NCBI GenBank assembly: GCA_003605115.1
Contig: QZKY01000012.1
Coordinates: 1 to 64,000 of the forward strand
Source of the DNA: Oxalobacter sp.
Lineage (GTDB): Bacteria > Pseudomonadota > Gammaproteobacteria > Burkholderiales > Burkholderiaceae_D
Direction: 5' to 3'
Length of the DNA: 64,000 nt
Shown here: piece by piece, positions 26,626-36,502 of the stretch
How the letters are laid out: each line of letters opens with the position of its first letter
Position numbering within the stretch: the first letter of the stretch is position 1
The notes under the pieces: model-generated
The model's input: only the letters and a program-made list of their open reading frames with translations
The model's database searches: none
What the model was told of the DNA's origin: nothing
Program-made: the position numbers and the translations under genes

Positions 26626-26656
26626 CCAAGCTTCCCCCTCAAAGGGGGAAGGGGGT
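26626..26656. repeat. Hairpin after rlmB, related to the GC-rich repeat
   Basis: Nine-bp stem cttccccct (26631-26639) / agggggaag (26643-26651) with loop CAA, preceded by cccctaccc. It overlaps the region just beyond the rlmB stop. It resembles a diverged form of the GC-rich palindromes at 164-200 and 6922-6966 and may terminate the rnr-rlmB transcript. Confidence 0.5.
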
Positions 26657-27418
26657 TTACTGCTTTGCTGTTCGCTGCCGTTTCGCTTCGTACAAGCACA
26701 CCCCCGAAGCCACCGATACGTTCAAGCTTTCCACCGCGCCCGCCATCGGAATGCTGACCAGGATGTCGCAGGTTTCGCGCGTCAGGCGCCGCATGCCTTC
26801 GCCTTCCGAACCCATCACAATCGCAACACCGCCAGTGAAGTCTGCCTCGTACAAACTTTTTTCCGAATCATCGGTGGTGCCAATCACCCAGATGTCGCGT
26901 TCTTTCAAATCGCGCAAGGTGCGCGCCAGATTCGTGACGGTAATGTACGGCACGGTATCCGCCGCGCCGCTCGACACCTTGATGACTGTCGCATTCAAGC
27001 CCACCGCCTTGTCGCGCGGGGCGATCACCGCATGCGCACCTGCACCATCGGCCACACGCAAGCATGCACCGAGATTATGCGGATCGGTAATACTGTCCAG
27101 CACCAGTAATAGCGGCGGCCCTTCAATCGCATCGAGCAGTTCATCTAGGTTACGCGCCAGCGACAGCGGCACAGCTTTGGCGACCACACCTTGATGGCGG
27201 CGCGTGCCCACCATGCCGTCCAGACGTTGACCCGCCGTCGGAATCACGCGCACGTTCGCGGCCTTCGCGACCTGCAATAAATCCTGCATCCGCCTGTCGC
27301 TTCGCTCAGCGTCGACATAAATTTCTTCGACGGACGAGGCTTCATGCCGCAAACGCGAGGTCACGGCATGAAATCCGAAAATGAATTTACTTTTCGCGGT
27401 TTCCGTCTTTTCTTTCAT
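26657..27418 (-). CDS. rlmB: 23S rRNA (guanosine(2251)-2'-O)-methyltransferase RlmB
   Basis: A SPOUT-class SAM methyltransferase that 2'-O-methylates G2251 in the peptidyl-transferase P-loop of 23S rRNA. The 253-residue protein has an N-terminal L30-like substrate domain ([11 protein letters not shown]...HQGVVAKA) and the knot motifs [28 protein letters not shown] and [16 protein letters not shown]. Its ATG overlaps the rnr stop (TAATG), so it is co-translated with RNase R, a common proteobacterial pair. Confidence 0.94.
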   Translation of the reverse strand: MKEKTETAKSKFIFGFHAVTSRLRHEASSVEEIYVDAERSDRRMQDLLQVAKAANVRVIPTAGQRLDGMVGTRRHQGVVAKAVPLSLARNLDELLDAIEGPPLLLVLDSITDPHNLGACLRVADGAGAHAVIAPRDKAVGLNATVIKVSSGAADTVPYITVTNLARTLRDLKERDIWVIGTTDDSEKSLYEADFTGGVAIVMGSEGEGMRRLTRETCDILVSIPMAGAVESLNVSVASGVCLYEAKRQRTAKQ

Positions 27419-29889
27419 TATTTTTTCTTCTTTCCAGATTTAACAGCAGGTTTTGCTGCTTTAGGTTTTTTGCCCGCCCGCGAGACAATCGGCGCATGCC
27501 GATTCCTGTTCTTCTCTCTTTCCACTTCCAATTGCTTGTCAATCGGCTTGATGGACGACGCAGTCTTGACAGGCTTCGCAGGAGCTGGCGTGCTTTCCAG
27601 CGGTGTAAAGGGGGTGCGATGCACATCGCCTTTCGGCGCAGGGCGTCCTTTCTGGCTACGTCCAAGCTCTTCGACAAGTCGCAAATCGATGCGACGTGCA
27701 TCCAGATCCACTCGACTGACTTGTACGGTCACGCGATTCGTCAACTGGTAGCGCTTGCCGGTACGCTCGCCGCGCAATTCGTGACGCGCTTCGTCAAACT
27801 CGAAATAGTCAGTGCCGAGATCGCTGATGTGCACCATGCCTTCGATGAAGATATCGTCCAGCTGCACAAAAATACCAAACGGCGTAACGCCGGAAATCGT
27901 GCCGGTAAAATGCTCGCCGAGCTTGTCGCGAATGAAGTAACACTTGAGCCAGGCTTCCACATCACGCGAGGCTTCGTCCGCACGGCGTTCATTGGCTGAA
28001 CAATGGATGCCAAGCGCATCCCAAATCGTCATGCTCGATTCCGGTTTCGCTTTGCCTTCAGCTTTGTCTTTCAAATGCTGCTTATGCACAGCAGGTGACA
28101 CCATCGTGTTTAAGGCGCTGCTATCGATACCCTTGGGTTCGTAACGCTGTCCTTGCAAAATGGCCTTGATCACCCGATGCGTCAGCAAATCCGGATAGCG
28201 CCGAATGGGACTGGTGAAATGCGTGTAGGCATCGTAAGCCAGACCGAAGTGACCGATATTGTCCGGGCTGTACACCGCTTGCTGCATCGAACGGAGCATC
28301 ATTGTTTGAATCATGATTGAATCCGGTCGTGCCTTCACCTTATCCATCACCGCCGCATAATCCCCAGGCGCAGGCGAATCGCCACCGCCCAATGACAAGC
28401 CAGCCTGCTTCAGGAAGGAGCGCAACTTGCCCAGCTTTTCTTCCGTAGGCCCCGCGTGAATCCGGTAAGTGCCCGGATGCTTGTGTCGCGCCAACAAATC
28501 GGCCGCACAAACGTTCGCCGCCAGCATGCATTCTTCGATCACGCGATGGGCATCGTTGCGCACACGCGGCACGATTTTTTCGATCTTGCCTTGCTCGTTG
28601 CTGACGATATAAGTTTCGACCATCTCGAAATCAATCGCACCGCGTTTTTCGCGTGCCTTGTTCAGGACGCGGAAGATTTCATACAAATTCAACAGATGCG
28701 GCACCAGTTCCTTGCGCTTCGCCGCTTCCAATCCCTTCGTATTGCCAAGAATCGCAGCCACTTCGGTATAGGTCAAACGCGCCGCAGAATGCATCACTGC
28801 AGGGTAGAACTGGTAAGCGGATATTTCCCCCTCGGCAGTGATCACGGCATCGCATACCAAGGTCAGGCGGTCAACTGCCGGATTGAGCGAGCACAATCCG
28901 TTCGAGAGTTTTTCCGGCAACATCGGAATGACGCGACGCGGAAAATAGACCGAGGTACTGCGATTCAATGCTTCCACGTCGATCGCATCGTTCGGTTTCA
29001 CGTAATAGCTGACATCCGCGATCGCGACGATCAAACGGTAAGCCATTGTTTTGCCATCTTTGATGGGTTCGCAGTAAACCGCATCGTCAAAGTCGCGCGC
29101 ATCTTCGCCATCGATCGTCACCAGCGGGATGTCGCGGAGATCCACACGATCTGCCAAATCTTCGTCGCGCACTTCAGACGGTAGCTTGGCTGCCAGCGCC
29201 TTGGTTTCTTCCGGAAATTCATGCGGCACGCCGAATTTTCGCACTGCGATTTCAATTTCAATCCCGGGATCGTCAATGGTACCCAGCACTTCCACCACTT
29301 TGCCGACGGGCTGCGTGTAGCGGGACGGTTGTTCTATCAATTCGACACTGACTATCTGCCCCGCCTCGGCCTTGCCGGGCGACCCGGAAATAATAATGTC
29401 CTGATTGATACGCCGGTCTTCCGGCGCCACAACCCAGGCGCCATGCTCATTCACCAAACGACCAATCACATACTTATTGGCTCGACTCACCACTTCGACA
29501 ATCGCACCCTCGGAACGCCCGCGCTTGTCCACGCCGACAATGCGTACATTCACGCGATCGCCATGCAACACCTTGCGCATTTCGTTTTCCGGCAGGAAGA
29601 TATCGTCACCGCCTTCATCCCGAATCAGGAATCCATAGCCATCTATGTGACTGGTGACGCGCCCCACAATAAAGTCGCTCTGGTTGAGCAACTGGTAACG
29701 CCCGCCCGCATCCAGACGAATTTGGCCATCACGCTCCATTGCGGTCAGGCGACGCATCAAACCTTCCATTTCCTTGCTTTTAACACTGAGCGCACCGGCA
29801 ATAGTGTGGAGGTCGTGCCGCCCTGGGGCTTTCCGTAATAATGCGAGAATGTCCTCGCGACTGGGGATGGGATAGGGATATTGTTTCAA
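27418..29889 (-). CDS. rnr: Ribonuclease R
   Basis: A processive 3'-5' exoribonuclease that degrades structured RNA and acts in RNA quality control. Its 823 residues run: N-terminal winged-helix region ([25 protein letters not shown]), cold-shock OB domains (about 75-230), the catalytic RNB domain with the acidic active site [16 protein letters not shown], an S1 domain (about 640-725, [27 protein letters not shown]) and a basic tail rich in Lys. The start appears to be a TTG at 29889 (residues [12 protein letters not shown] follow), with only a weak GGA site. Length matches E. coli RNase R (813). Confidence 0.95.
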   Translation of the reverse strand: MKQYPYPIPSREDILALLRKAPGRHDLHTIAGALSVKSKEMEGLMRRLTAMERDGQIRLDAGGRYQLLNQSDFIVGRVTSHIDGYGFLIRDEGGDDIFLPENEMRKVLHGDRVNVRIVGVDKRGRSEGAIVEVVSRANKYVIGRLVNEHGAWVVAPEDRRINQDIIISGSPGKAEAGQIVSVELIEQPSRYTQPVGKVVEVLGTIDDPGIEIEIAVRKFGVPHEFPEETKALAAKLPSEVRDEDLADRVDLRDIPLVTIDGEDARDFDDAVYCEPIKDGKTMAYRLIVAIADVSYYVKPNDAIDVEALNRSTSVYFPRRVIPMLPEKLSNGLCSLNPAVDRLTLVCDAVITAEGEISAYQFYPAVMHSAARLTYTEVAAILGNTKGLEAAKRKELVPHLLNLYEIFRVLNKAREKRGAIDFEMVETYIVSNEQGKIEKIVPRVRNDAHRVIEECMLAANVCAADLLARHKHPGTYRIHAGPTEEKLGKLRSFLKQAGLSLGGGDSPAPGDYAAVMDKVKARPDSIMIQTMMLRSMQQAVYSPDNIGHFGLAYDAYTHFTSPIRRYPDLLTHRVIKAILQGQRYEPKGIDSSALNTMVSPAVHKQHLKDKAEGKAKPESSMTIWDALGIHCSANERRADEASRDVEAWLKCYFIRDKLGEHFTGTISGVTPFGIFVQLDDIFIEGMVHISDLGTDYFEFDEARHELRGERTGKRYQLTNRVTVQVSRVDLDARRIDLRLVEELGRSQKGRPAPKGDVHRTPFTPLESTPAPAKPVKTASSIKPIDKQLEVEREKNRNRHAPIVSRAGKKPKAAKPAVKSGKKKK

Positions 29890-29927
29890 CGGTATTCCGG
29901 TAAGGCCTATTGAACTTGGAAAGTAAA

Positions 29928-29955
29928 TTGACTAATCAGGTTTTGCCGCTATAAT
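29928..29955 (+). promoter_or_regulatory. Strong sigma-70 promoter of tRNA-Leu
   Basis: TTGACT (29928-29933), a 16-bp spacer and a perfect TATAAT (29950-29955), about 50 bp ahead of the tRNA. It is the best -35/-10 match I found in the window. Confidence 0.85.
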
Positions 29956-30004
29956 ACTCGTTTTTGCGGTGTCTGTATTGCATCATCAACAGTCACACAG
30001 CAAT

Positions 30005-30089
30005 GCCCACGTGGCGGAATTGGTAGACGCGCATGGTTCAGGTCCATGTGCCGCGAGGTGTGGGGGTTCAAATCCCTCCGTGGGCACCA
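30005..30089 (+). tRNA. tRNA-Leu (anticodon CAG)
   Basis: An 85-nt class II tRNA with encoded CCA. The acceptor arm is GCCCACG (30005-30011) with CGTGGGC (30079-30085), discriminator A at 30086 and CCA at 30087-30089. The anticodon stem is CATGG/CCATG with loop TTCAGGT, so the anticodon is CAG at 30039-30041 and decodes CUG. The T-arm contains GGTTCAAATCC and a long variable arm is present, as expected for leucine. The promoter lies at 29928 and a hairpin terminator at 30118. Confidence 0.97.
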
Positions 30090-30117
30090 CAAAATAATCC
30101 CTAGCAAAAACTGGTTT

Positions 30118-30146
30118 GCAGCCCTTTGGGCTGCGCCGTTTTCTTC
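30118..30146 (+). terminator. Terminator after tRNA-Leu
   Basis: Stem gcagccc / gggctgc with loop TTT, followed by gccgttttcttc. Placed 29 bp after the tRNA 3' end. Confidence 0.7.
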
Positions 30147-30229
30147 TGATCTTTCGGCAACCGATGTTATGATTCCCCTTCGGGTAGCATGTTCGTTGTT
30201 TGACTGACGCTGATATTGACGGAGATGAA

Positions 30230-30448
30230 ATGAAAATTGCAGTTTTGCTTGGTTCTTTTGTGATCGCTGCAATACTTGCAGGCATTCCTGTTTTCAGAGA
30301 GGGGTTCTCGACCTCTAATCTGGGTGAGTGGTTTGTCAACACCCTCTTCATTGCGGCTTTTCTGAGCTTCATCGGCATAAAGTTCATCCTGAGTGAACCC
30401 GTCCGTACCCCTTCTTCTGCCAAGAAGAAGAAAACCAAAAAGAAATGA
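30230..30448 (+). CDS. Small two-helix membrane protein, Lys-rich tail
   Basis: A 72-residue protein that I do not recognise. Two hydrophobic segments (residues 3-20 and about 38-56) are joined by a short loop, then a cytoplasmic-type tail ends in KKKKTKKK. The start at 30230 has a GGAG site about 6 nt upstream; a frame 10 codons longer begins in the leader. The next gene, a secreted rhodanese, begins 1 nt after its stop, so they are surely co-translated and may be functionally linked. Confidence 0.65.
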   Translation: MKIAVLLGSFVIAAILAGIPVFREGFSTSNLGEWFVNTLFIAAFLSFIGIKFILSEPVRTPSSAKKKKTKKK

Positions 30449-30449
30449 C

Positions 30450-30821
30450 ATGGCGCGCTCAATGAAGCGATTGCTTTTACTCGTTCTCCTTGCACTATTA
30501 AGCCTCGCTGCCACCGGGCAGACGGTTTCCTATCTAGGTGTTCGGCAAGATATTATCGTCGACGTTCGCACACCAGCAGAATTCCGTGCTGGGCATATCG
30601 CCAACGCAGTGAATATCCCGCTGGACAGGTTGGGCTCTGGCATCCACGCCATTCCCGGAATTAAAAAAAATAGCCACATTTTGCTGTATTGTCGGAGTGG
30701 AAGACGCTCTGCCATCGCCCGAGACACGCTCATCAAACAAGGCTTCCTATACGTTCAAGACGGCGGCGGCATGACCGCTCTCGAGCCTCAGTTGAAAGCA
30801 TGCAGCACCCTTCGCTGCTAA
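30450..30821 (+). CDS. Secreted single-domain rhodanese (PspE-like)
   Basis: A 123-residue sulfurtransferase-like protein. An N-terminal signal or anchor (residues 1-27, MARSMKRLLLLVLLALLSLA) leads to a rhodanese domain with DVRTPAEFRAGHIANAVNIP and the active loop YCRSGRRSA (catalytic Cys 81). It probably acts in the periplasm as a thiosulfate or persulfide transferase. The ATG at 30450 follows the small membrane protein's stop by one base; an ATG at 30462 (MKRLLLL) is an alternative start. Confidence 0.85.
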   Translation: MARSMKRLLLLVLLALLSLAATGQTVSYLGVRQDIIVDVRTPAEFRAGHIANAVNIPLDRLGSGIHAIPGIKKNSHILLYCRSGRRSAIARDTLIKQGFLYVQDGGGMTALEPQLKACSTLRC

Positions 30822-30865
30822 GTCGTATAATCGGTTCACTATCTAACTCAAGCACCTTTTTTATC

Positions 30866-31507
30866 ATGAGCTCACCAAAAAATTTCCTGCCCGAGGCGCA
30901 ACTGAACGACATGAGCGATTTTTTGAACCCAACCACCCCTAAAAAGTCAGGTTTGGAGGATAAGAAAATTGATAAGGTTCAGGAGTTTCTGGATGCGACA
31001 CCAGGCGCCATGAACTTCGAGCATATCGATGGCTTTTTTAACGCGCTGATCTGCGGTCCTGAGCCAATCCCTCCTACTGAATTTTTACCCTATATTTTCG
31101 GTGGAAAAATGCCCGTCTTCACTTCGAAGGAGCAGGCTGACGAAATTATGGAAATTCTGCTGGAGCACTGGAATTTTATTGCCGAGGCTTTTGCTGGGGG
31201 CATTTCCTATTATCCTTTTCTGTACGCGGATCAGAACGAAAAGTGCGCGGCCAATGACTGGGCCGACGGATTCATGCTGGGGGTTCAATTACGTGAATCC
31301 GCCTGGTCAGATCTTCTTACTGAGGAAAGTGAAACACCCTTGCTGCATGAGATCATCGAGCTGCGCAATGAAATCAGCGACTTGCGTGAAGGGCGGGGGC
31401 ACACCATTGGCGGCCAGGAACGCGACGATATGCTGGGGAAAATCATTGGAAAGCTGCAGCTGATTTTCAATCACTACGCCACCCTGCGAGAGCAAGCTCA
31501 GGCCTAA
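30866..31507 (+). CDS. UPF0149 (YecA/YgfB) family protein
   Basis: A 213-residue helical protein of uncharacterised function. The family pattern is visible: SDFLNPTTP, then MNFEHIDGFFNALICGPEPIPPTEFLP, the NDWADGFMLGVQLRESAW block and a C-terminal helix. The C-terminal SEC-C zinc motif found in E. coli YecA is absent. I chose the ATG at 30866 because upstream codons overlap the rhodanese gene in another frame. It converges on the antiporter gene. Confidence 0.82.
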   Translation: MSSPKNFLPEAQLNDMSDFLNPTTPKKSGLEDKKIDKVQEFLDATPGAMNFEHIDGFFNALICGPEPIPPTEFLPYIFGGKMPVFTSKEQADEIMEILLEHWNFIAEAFAGGISYYPFLYADQNEKCAANDWADGFMLGVQLRESAWSDLLTEESETPLLHEIIELRNEISDLREGRGHTIGGQERDDMLGKIIGKLQLIFNHYATLREQAQA

Positions 31508-31633
31508 GCCAACCCCTTGCTTCTCAAACGTTCCGCGATAAGCGGGGCGTTAAATGGGGATCTTCTCGCGCATCAAAACCTGTCGTGCCGACGGCTTTTG
31601 AAAATCATGCTGGTAACGCTTCTGCGTCACCGG

Positions 31634-33613
31634 CTAAAGCAATGCTTTTCGTTCCGCCTCATCCACGGATCCAGCCGTCCCGCGCACAACCAACACATCG
31701 CCCGCCTGCAAAACCAAATCCGACGCCATCCCGAGTCGCTCTTTGCCGCGACGAACCATGATTACTTCCGTGCCTGCTGAAGACAGGTCGATCGCGCCCA
31801 AATTCTTGCCAACCGCCTGCGCACCTTCTGGCAAGGTAATCGAATGCAGGCGCACCAATTCTTCACTGTCCGGCTCACTTTCTGAACCGCGAAAGTAGCT
31901 GCGAAGCGAGGCATAACGTTCTTTACGCGTATCCTGAATAATACGTAAAACCCGTTTAGTGGACATCCCCATGGCACGTATTGTGAAGAGTGCCAGCACC
32001 ATGCTGCTTTCAATGGCTTCTGGAACAATCTCGGTAGCACCCGCTTTTTTCAATCTGTCAAAGTCGCTGCCGTCAAAACTGCGCACAATGATTGGCAAAA
32101 CGGGGGCTATCTCGTGCGCGAAATGCATGACCCGCTCTGCCGCCGGCGCTTCGGCAAAAGTAATCACCAGCACTGCCGCACGATGTATGCCGGCCGCAAC
32201 CAGACTCTCTCGACGCGACGCGTCACCGTACGACACTTGTGCGCCCGCTGCGCTCGCTTCGTGCACACGTTCCGGATCAAGATCCAGCGCATGATAGGGA
32301 ATGTGCTGCTCCTCCAGCAACTTGGCAAGGCTTTGACCTGTGCGGCCGAACCCGGCAATGATGACGTGTTTTTCTGTAGCTATCGTGCGGCTGGCGGTAT
32401 TGGTGAGCGCCAGTGACTGCATCATCCATTCGTTTGCGCAAAGCTTCATCACAATCGCATCCGATTTGGCAATCAGAAATGGCGCCGCAAACATCGACAA
32501 GACCATTGACACCAAAATCAGCTGCACAAACACTGGGTGCAGGAGCTGCAAACCGTCCGCCTGGTTCAGCAGCACGAAACCAAACTCACCTGCCTGCGCC
32601 AGCGCAATCCCCGTTCGTATGCTTGTTCCCGGAGAAGCACCAAAAAACCGGCTCAAGGATGCGACCAATGCAAATTTGAATAATATCGAACCAAGCAGCA
32701 AAGGCAACATCAGCCACCAGTACTCCATCAAAATCCGAAAATCGAGCAACATCCCGATGGTCACAAAAAACAAGCCCATCAACACATCGCGAAATGACTG
32801 GATATCGACTTCGACCTGATGCTTGTACTGCGTTTCCGAGATGAGCATGCCTGCCATGAATGCCCCCAATTCAAGCGACAAACCAGCTTCTTTGGTAATC
32901 CATGCCGAGCCCAAGGTCAGGAGAAGCAAGTTGAGCATGAAAAGTTCTTGCGATCGACGGCGCACAACCAGGTTGAGCCACCACCGAATGAGCTTTTGAC
33001 CAATAAACAGAAGCAGCGCCATCACAACGATACCTTTGACAAAGGCCATGCCCAAGGTCCAAGCCACATTCTCCGATCGATGGGTTAATGCCGGCACCAA
33101 AATCAAGAGTGGCACCAGCGCAAGATCCTGAAACAAAAGCACCCCGAAAATGCGTCGCCCATGCTCGGTTTCCAGCTCCATCCGCTCACTTAATAATTTG
33201 GAAACAATTGCAGTGGAGGACATGGCCAGCGCGCCGCCAATGGCAAAACCCGCTTGCCAACTGACCGCTGCCAACTTTGGCACAAAATACGCCCCGAGGA
33301 AGCACAGTGCCATGACGAAGACAATGGACAACACCACCTGGCTCATTCCCAGCCCGAAGACGATACGCCGCATGGCTTTTAGCTTGGGATAGGAAAACTC
33401 CAGTCCGATAGAAAACATTAAAAACACCACGCCGAACTCAGAAAGCGCATGCAGGGTTTCTCTTTCAACAACCACCCCAGGCGTGTGGGGTCCCACAAGA
33501 AGCCCCACCACCAAATAGCCCAAAATGGGGGGCAGTTGCAGCAAACGGAAAAGCGCCACACCGATGACGGCGAGCCCCAGTAACAACAAGACGAGTTCAA
33601 GAGAAGTATGCAT
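31634..33613 (-). CDS. CPA2-family monovalent cation/proton antiporter with TrkA domains (KefB/YbaL-like)
   Basis: An inner-membrane K+/H+ (or Na+/H+) antiporter of 659 residues. About 12-13 membrane segments span residues 1-385, including GYLVVGLLVGPHTPG and ELGAFMAGMLISET. A TrkA-N NAD-binding domain covers about 410-540 (HVIIAGFGRTGQSLAKLLEE), followed by a TrkA-C domain (about 575-659, ending GDVLVVRGTAG). I chose ATG 33613 (MHTSLEL), as the longer frame adds residues before the first helix. Divergent from kdsD. The subtype (KefB, KefC, YbaL) and the regulating ligand are not decidable by eye. Confidence 0.88.
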   Translation of the reverse strand: MHTSLELVLLLLGLAVIGVALFRLLQLPPILGYLVVGLLVGPHTPGVVVERETLHALSEFGVVFLMFSIGLEFSYPKLKAMRRIVFGLGMSQVVLSIVFVMALCFLGAYFVPKLAAVSWQAGFAIGGALAMSSTAIVSKLLSERMELETEHGRRIFGVLLFQDLALVPLLILVPALTHRSENVAWTLGMAFVKGIVVMALLLFIGQKLIRWWLNLVVRRRSQELFMLNLLLLTLGSAWITKEAGLSLELGAFMAGMLISETQYKHQVEVDIQSFRDVLMGLFFVTIGMLLDFRILMEYWWLMLPLLLGSILFKFALVASLSRFFGASPGTSIRTGIALAQAGEFGFVLLNQADGLQLLHPVFVQLILVSMVLSMFAAPFLIAKSDAIVMKLCANEWMMQSLALTNTASRTIATEKHVIIAGFGRTGQSLAKLLEEQHIPYHALDLDPERVHEASAAGAQVSYGDASRRESLVAAGIHRAAVLVITFAEAPAAERVMHFAHEIAPVLPIIVRSFDGSDFDRLKKAGATEIVPEAIESSMVLALFTIRAMGMSTKRVLRIIQDTRKERYASLRSYFRGSESEPDSEELVRLHSITLPEGAQAVGKNLGAIDLSSAGTEVIMVRRGKERLGMASDLVLQAGDVLVVRGTAGSVDEAERKALL

Positions 33614-33761
33614 GCGTGTTAGAAGTATAGTTAAAACCATTTTACCGTCTGACAACACTGCATGAAAGCAATTTCAGGCTGGCAAGCTTATTGCTTTTCA
33701 ATTTCGTTTATACTTCTCCCCATTGCTCATTTTTCCCCTTGGTCACTTCTAACCAAACATC

Positions 33762-34757
33762 ATGTCTGAGAACTTTAACGCGCAGCGCTCGCTCCAGCTC
33801 GCCGCGCAAACGCTACAAATTGAAGCTGATGCACTGCTAGCACTCAAACAGCGGCTCGCTGGAGAAAGTGGCCACAGCTTTTCCAAAGCGGTAGCCATGC
33901 TACTGCAATGTGAGGGTCGTATCGTTGTATCGGGCGTCGGAAAATCCGGTCATGTCGCACGTAAAATTGCAGCGACCTTGGCTTCCACGGGTTCCCCGGC
34001 GCTGTTCATCCATCCTGCTGAAGCGGCACATGGCGACTTAGGCATGATCAAATCCATCGATGCCTTCATTGCCATTTCCTATTCAGGAGAAGCAGAAGAG
34101 CTCACAGCGATTGTCCCCATCATCAAACGTATGGGCTCGCCACTGATTGCAATGACTGGCAAACCAAGCTCCAGCCTCGCACAACTGGCGAACGTCCACC
34201 TTGACATTAGCGTTGAGAAGGAAGCGTGCCCGCTGAACCTTGCCCCCACCGCCAGTACCACTGCAACGCTTGCACTCGGAGACGCATTGGCTGTTGCACT
34301 GCTGGACGCCAAAGGTTTCCGTGAAGAGGATTTCGCTCGTTCGCATCCGGGTGGCGCCCTCGGCCGTCGCCTCCTCACCCTGGTAAGAGACGTGATGCGC
34401 AGTGGCGATGCCGTGCCGCGCGTCACCTCTGATCAGTCACTCACCGCCGCCTTGCTTGAAATTTCGCGCAAAGGGATGGGCATGACCACCGTCGTGGATA
34501 ACACCGGGAAATCCATCGGCATTTTCACCGATGGCGATTTGCGCCGTCTGATTGAAGCGGGACGCAGTCTCAACGGGCTAACTATCGGTGAAGTGATGCA
34601 CAAAAATCCGCGCAGCATCCACTCCAATCAAATGGCCGTAGAGGCAGCGCGCATCATGGAAGAAAATCGCATCAACCAACTCACGGTAACCGATCCTGAT
34701 GGCATGCTGATCGGTGCCCTGCACATTCATGATCTGACGCGCGCCAAGGTGATCTGA
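33762..34757 (+). CDS. kdsD: D-arabinose 5-phosphate isomerase
   Basis: Interconverts ribulose-5-phosphate and arabinose-5-phosphate, the first step to Kdo in lipopolysaccharide. The 331-residue protein has an N-terminal SIS domain (about 45-180; GVGKSGHVARKIAATLASTG, AHGDLGMI, SYSGEAEE) and two CBS domains (about 212-330). It starts the kdsD-kdsC-lptC-lptA-lptB-rpoN-hpf run, and its TGA overlaps the kdsC ATG by one base. Confidence 0.95.
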   Translation: MSENFNAQRSLQLAAQTLQIEADALLALKQRLAGESGHSFSKAVAMLLQCEGRIVVSGVGKSGHVARKIAATLASTGSPALFIHPAEAAHGDLGMIKSIDAFIAISYSGEAEELTAIVPIIKRMGSPLIAMTGKPSSSLAQLANVHLDISVEKEACPLNLAPTASTTATLALGDALAVALLDAKGFREEDFARSHPGGALGRRLLTLVRDVMRSGDAVPRVTSDQSLTAALLEISRKGMGMTTVVDNTGKSIGIFTDGDLRRLIEAGRSLNGLTIGEVMHKNPRSIHSNQMAVEAARIMEENRINQLTVTDPDGMLIGALHIHDLTRAKVI

Positions 34758-35284
34758 TGCATACCGAAGCATTCTCCCGTGCAGCACGCATCAAACTGAT
34801 GATTTTTGATGTGGATGGGGTTCTCACTGACGGCGGCTTGCATTACGGTCACGAATGCGAAATCATCAAGCGATTCCACGTTCAGGACGGACTCGGCCTG
34901 CGTCTGCTTCAGGAGTTTGGTGTCCAGACGGCCATCATCACAGCCCGCCAGTCTCCCATCGTTGCCCGACGCGCCGCCGACTTGGGCATACACCACGTTC
35001 ACCAGGGTGTGCATAATAAGGCTGCCGCTTTCGACAAATTGCTCGCCGAGACAAAACTCACAGATGAAGACTGCGGCTTCGCTGGCGATGACATCATCGA
35101 CTTACCTGTGCTTACGCGCGTCGGTTTTGCCGCAAGCGTCCCCAATGGTCACTCAGAAGTGATTTCTCGCGTTCACTTTGTCACGCAAGCTTACGGCGGC
35201 AATGGTGCTGTACGCAACATATGTGACTTTATTTTGCGCGCACAAGGCAAGTACAACAAAGCTATTGCAAATTATTTGTCATGA
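34757..35284 (+). CDS. kdsC: 3-deoxy-D-manno-octulosonate 8-phosphate phosphatase
   Basis: Dephosphorylates Kdo-8-phosphate to Kdo. A 175-residue HAD hydrolase without a cap domain (type C0). Motifs: MIFDVDGVLTDGGLHY (nucleophile Asp), ITARQSPIV and AGDDIIDLPVL. It overlaps kdsD by 1 nt and lptC by 4 nt, so the Kdo and Lpt steps are translationally coupled. Confidence 0.95.
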   Translation: MHTEAFSRAARIKLMIFDVDGVLTDGGLHYGHECEIIKRFHVQDGLGLRLLQEFGVQTAIITARQSPIVARRAADLGIHHVHQGVHNKAAAFDKLLAETKLTDEDCGFAGDDIIDLPVLTRVGFAASVPNGHSEVISRVHFVTQAYGGNGAVRNICDFILRAQGKYNKAIANYLS

Positions 35285-35892
35285 GCAATTTTCAATCCGC
35301 CCTAAAATTTCGACTCGCCGTCATTCTGGCGCTTTCGGCTTTTATGGCTTTAAGCAGTTTTTGGCTTACCGTGGTAATCAAGCGCACGCCTTCTGATGCA
35401 GCCTCTCTGGGACCAAGATCTGAGCCGGATTATTTTGTCTTCGACTTTAACTACGTGAAGATGCTTCCCCAAGGAAAACCGCACTACCACCTGACAGGCA
35501 AAAAACTGTCTCACTATCCGCTTGACGATTCTTTCCTCATTGATATGCCTGTTTATACCAGCCTTGATCCGCAAAACCCGCCACAAACTGCGCGCGCTGA
35601 TCAAGCAATACTCAAAGAGGACAATACCAAAGTGCACATGCATGGTAATGTCGTGGGGAATCGGAAAGCCACCAAAACGACCGACTCCTTATCGCTTAAA
35701 ACAGAATACTTGCTGGTCTATCCGGATGAAGACACCATGGAAACAGATAAACCTGTAACCATCCTGCGCGGCAACGCCACCATAGAAGGTGTCGGCATGT
35801 ACGCTAACAATGCAACCGGGGAATTCCGTCTGCACCATCAAGCGACCGTTACCCTTGCCCCTCAGGGTAAAACCATCGCCCCGCTCCCATGA
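35281..35892 (+). CDS. lptC: LPS export ABC transporter periplasmic protein LptC
   Basis: A bitopic inner-membrane protein that takes lipopolysaccharide from LptBFG and hands it to LptA. The 203 residues contain one N-terminal membrane helix (about 13-33) and a periplasmic beta-jellyroll (DYFVFDFNYVKMLPQGKPHYHLTGKKL...). Sequence conservation in this family is low; the assignment rests on size, topology and its place between kdsC and lptA, which it overlaps by 4 nt on both sides. Confidence 0.9.
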   Translation: MSNFQSALKFRLAVILALSAFMALSSFWLTVVIKRTPSDAASLGPRSEPDYFVFDFNYVKMLPQGKPHYHLTGKKLSHYPLDDSFLIDMPVYTSLDPQNPPQTARADQAILKEDNTKVHMHGNVVGNRKATKTTDSLSLKTEYLLVYPDEDTMETDKPVTILRGNATIEGVGMYANNATGEFRLHHQATVTLAPQGKTIAPLP

Positions 35893-36500
35893 ATAAACTG
35901 CTTGGCGTGTTCATCGTTGCTTTATGCCTGATTTCTACAGGATCCGCTTGGGGAGAACAGGCTGACTCCGCACAACCGACAAAGATCACGTCTAACCAGA
36001 TGAAATATGATGATGTCAATCAGGTCAACACCTTCATCGGTAATGTGCGCTTAACCCGCGGGACACTGATCATGCGCGGAGAAAAAATGATCATGCGCCA
36101 GGATCCCGCTGGCAATCAGCACGGAACGCTGTACGGACGAGGAGAAGAACTTGCCACGTTTCGCCAGAAGCGGGACGGGGGACCTAACCTTTGGGTGGAA
36201 GGTTATGCGGAACGCATGGAATATGACAGCAACACTGAAGTGTCCAAACTGTTCTACCGCGCCAAGCTCATACGCCTGGATGGGAAAAAAATTATTGATG
36301 AAGTGAATGGCAATTTCATTTCATATGACAGCAAGACAGAAACCTATACTGTTAGCAATGTGGTGGAAGGGGATCCGAAAACCAAGGGAGAACGGATCAA
36401 AATCATTTTGCCGCCGCGTGAAGACAAAAAGCATACCAAAGATACCCCCGTCATCTCAGGCGACGCGCCTGTGCGCACCATACCCCTGAAGGAAAAATAG
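35889..36500 (+). CDS. lptA: LPS transport periplasmic protein LptA
   Basis: The periplasmic bridge protein of the Lpt pathway. The 203 residues have a signal peptide (1-21, ending SAWGEQ) and an OstA/LptA beta-jellyroll (about 30-160; [37 protein letters not shown]). The C-terminal part is charged and Pro-rich. It is 2 nt ahead of lptB and overlaps lptC by 4 nt. Confidence 0.93.
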   Translation: MNKLLGVFIVALCLISTGSAWGEQADSAQPTKITSNQMKYDDVNQVNTFIGNVRLTRGTLIMRGEKMIMRQDPAGNQHGTLYGRGEELATFRQKRDGGPNLWVEGYAERMEYDSNTEVSKLFYRAKLIRLDGKKIIDEVNGNFISYDSKTETYTVSNVVEGDPKTKGERIKIILPPREDKKHTKDTPVISGDAPVRTIPLKEK

Positions 36501-36502
36501 TC

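Noticed and set aside
30005-30089. Attachment site or integrated element at tRNA-Leu
   Set aside because: No integrase or duplicated tRNA 3' end was seen, and flanking genes are ordinary core genes.
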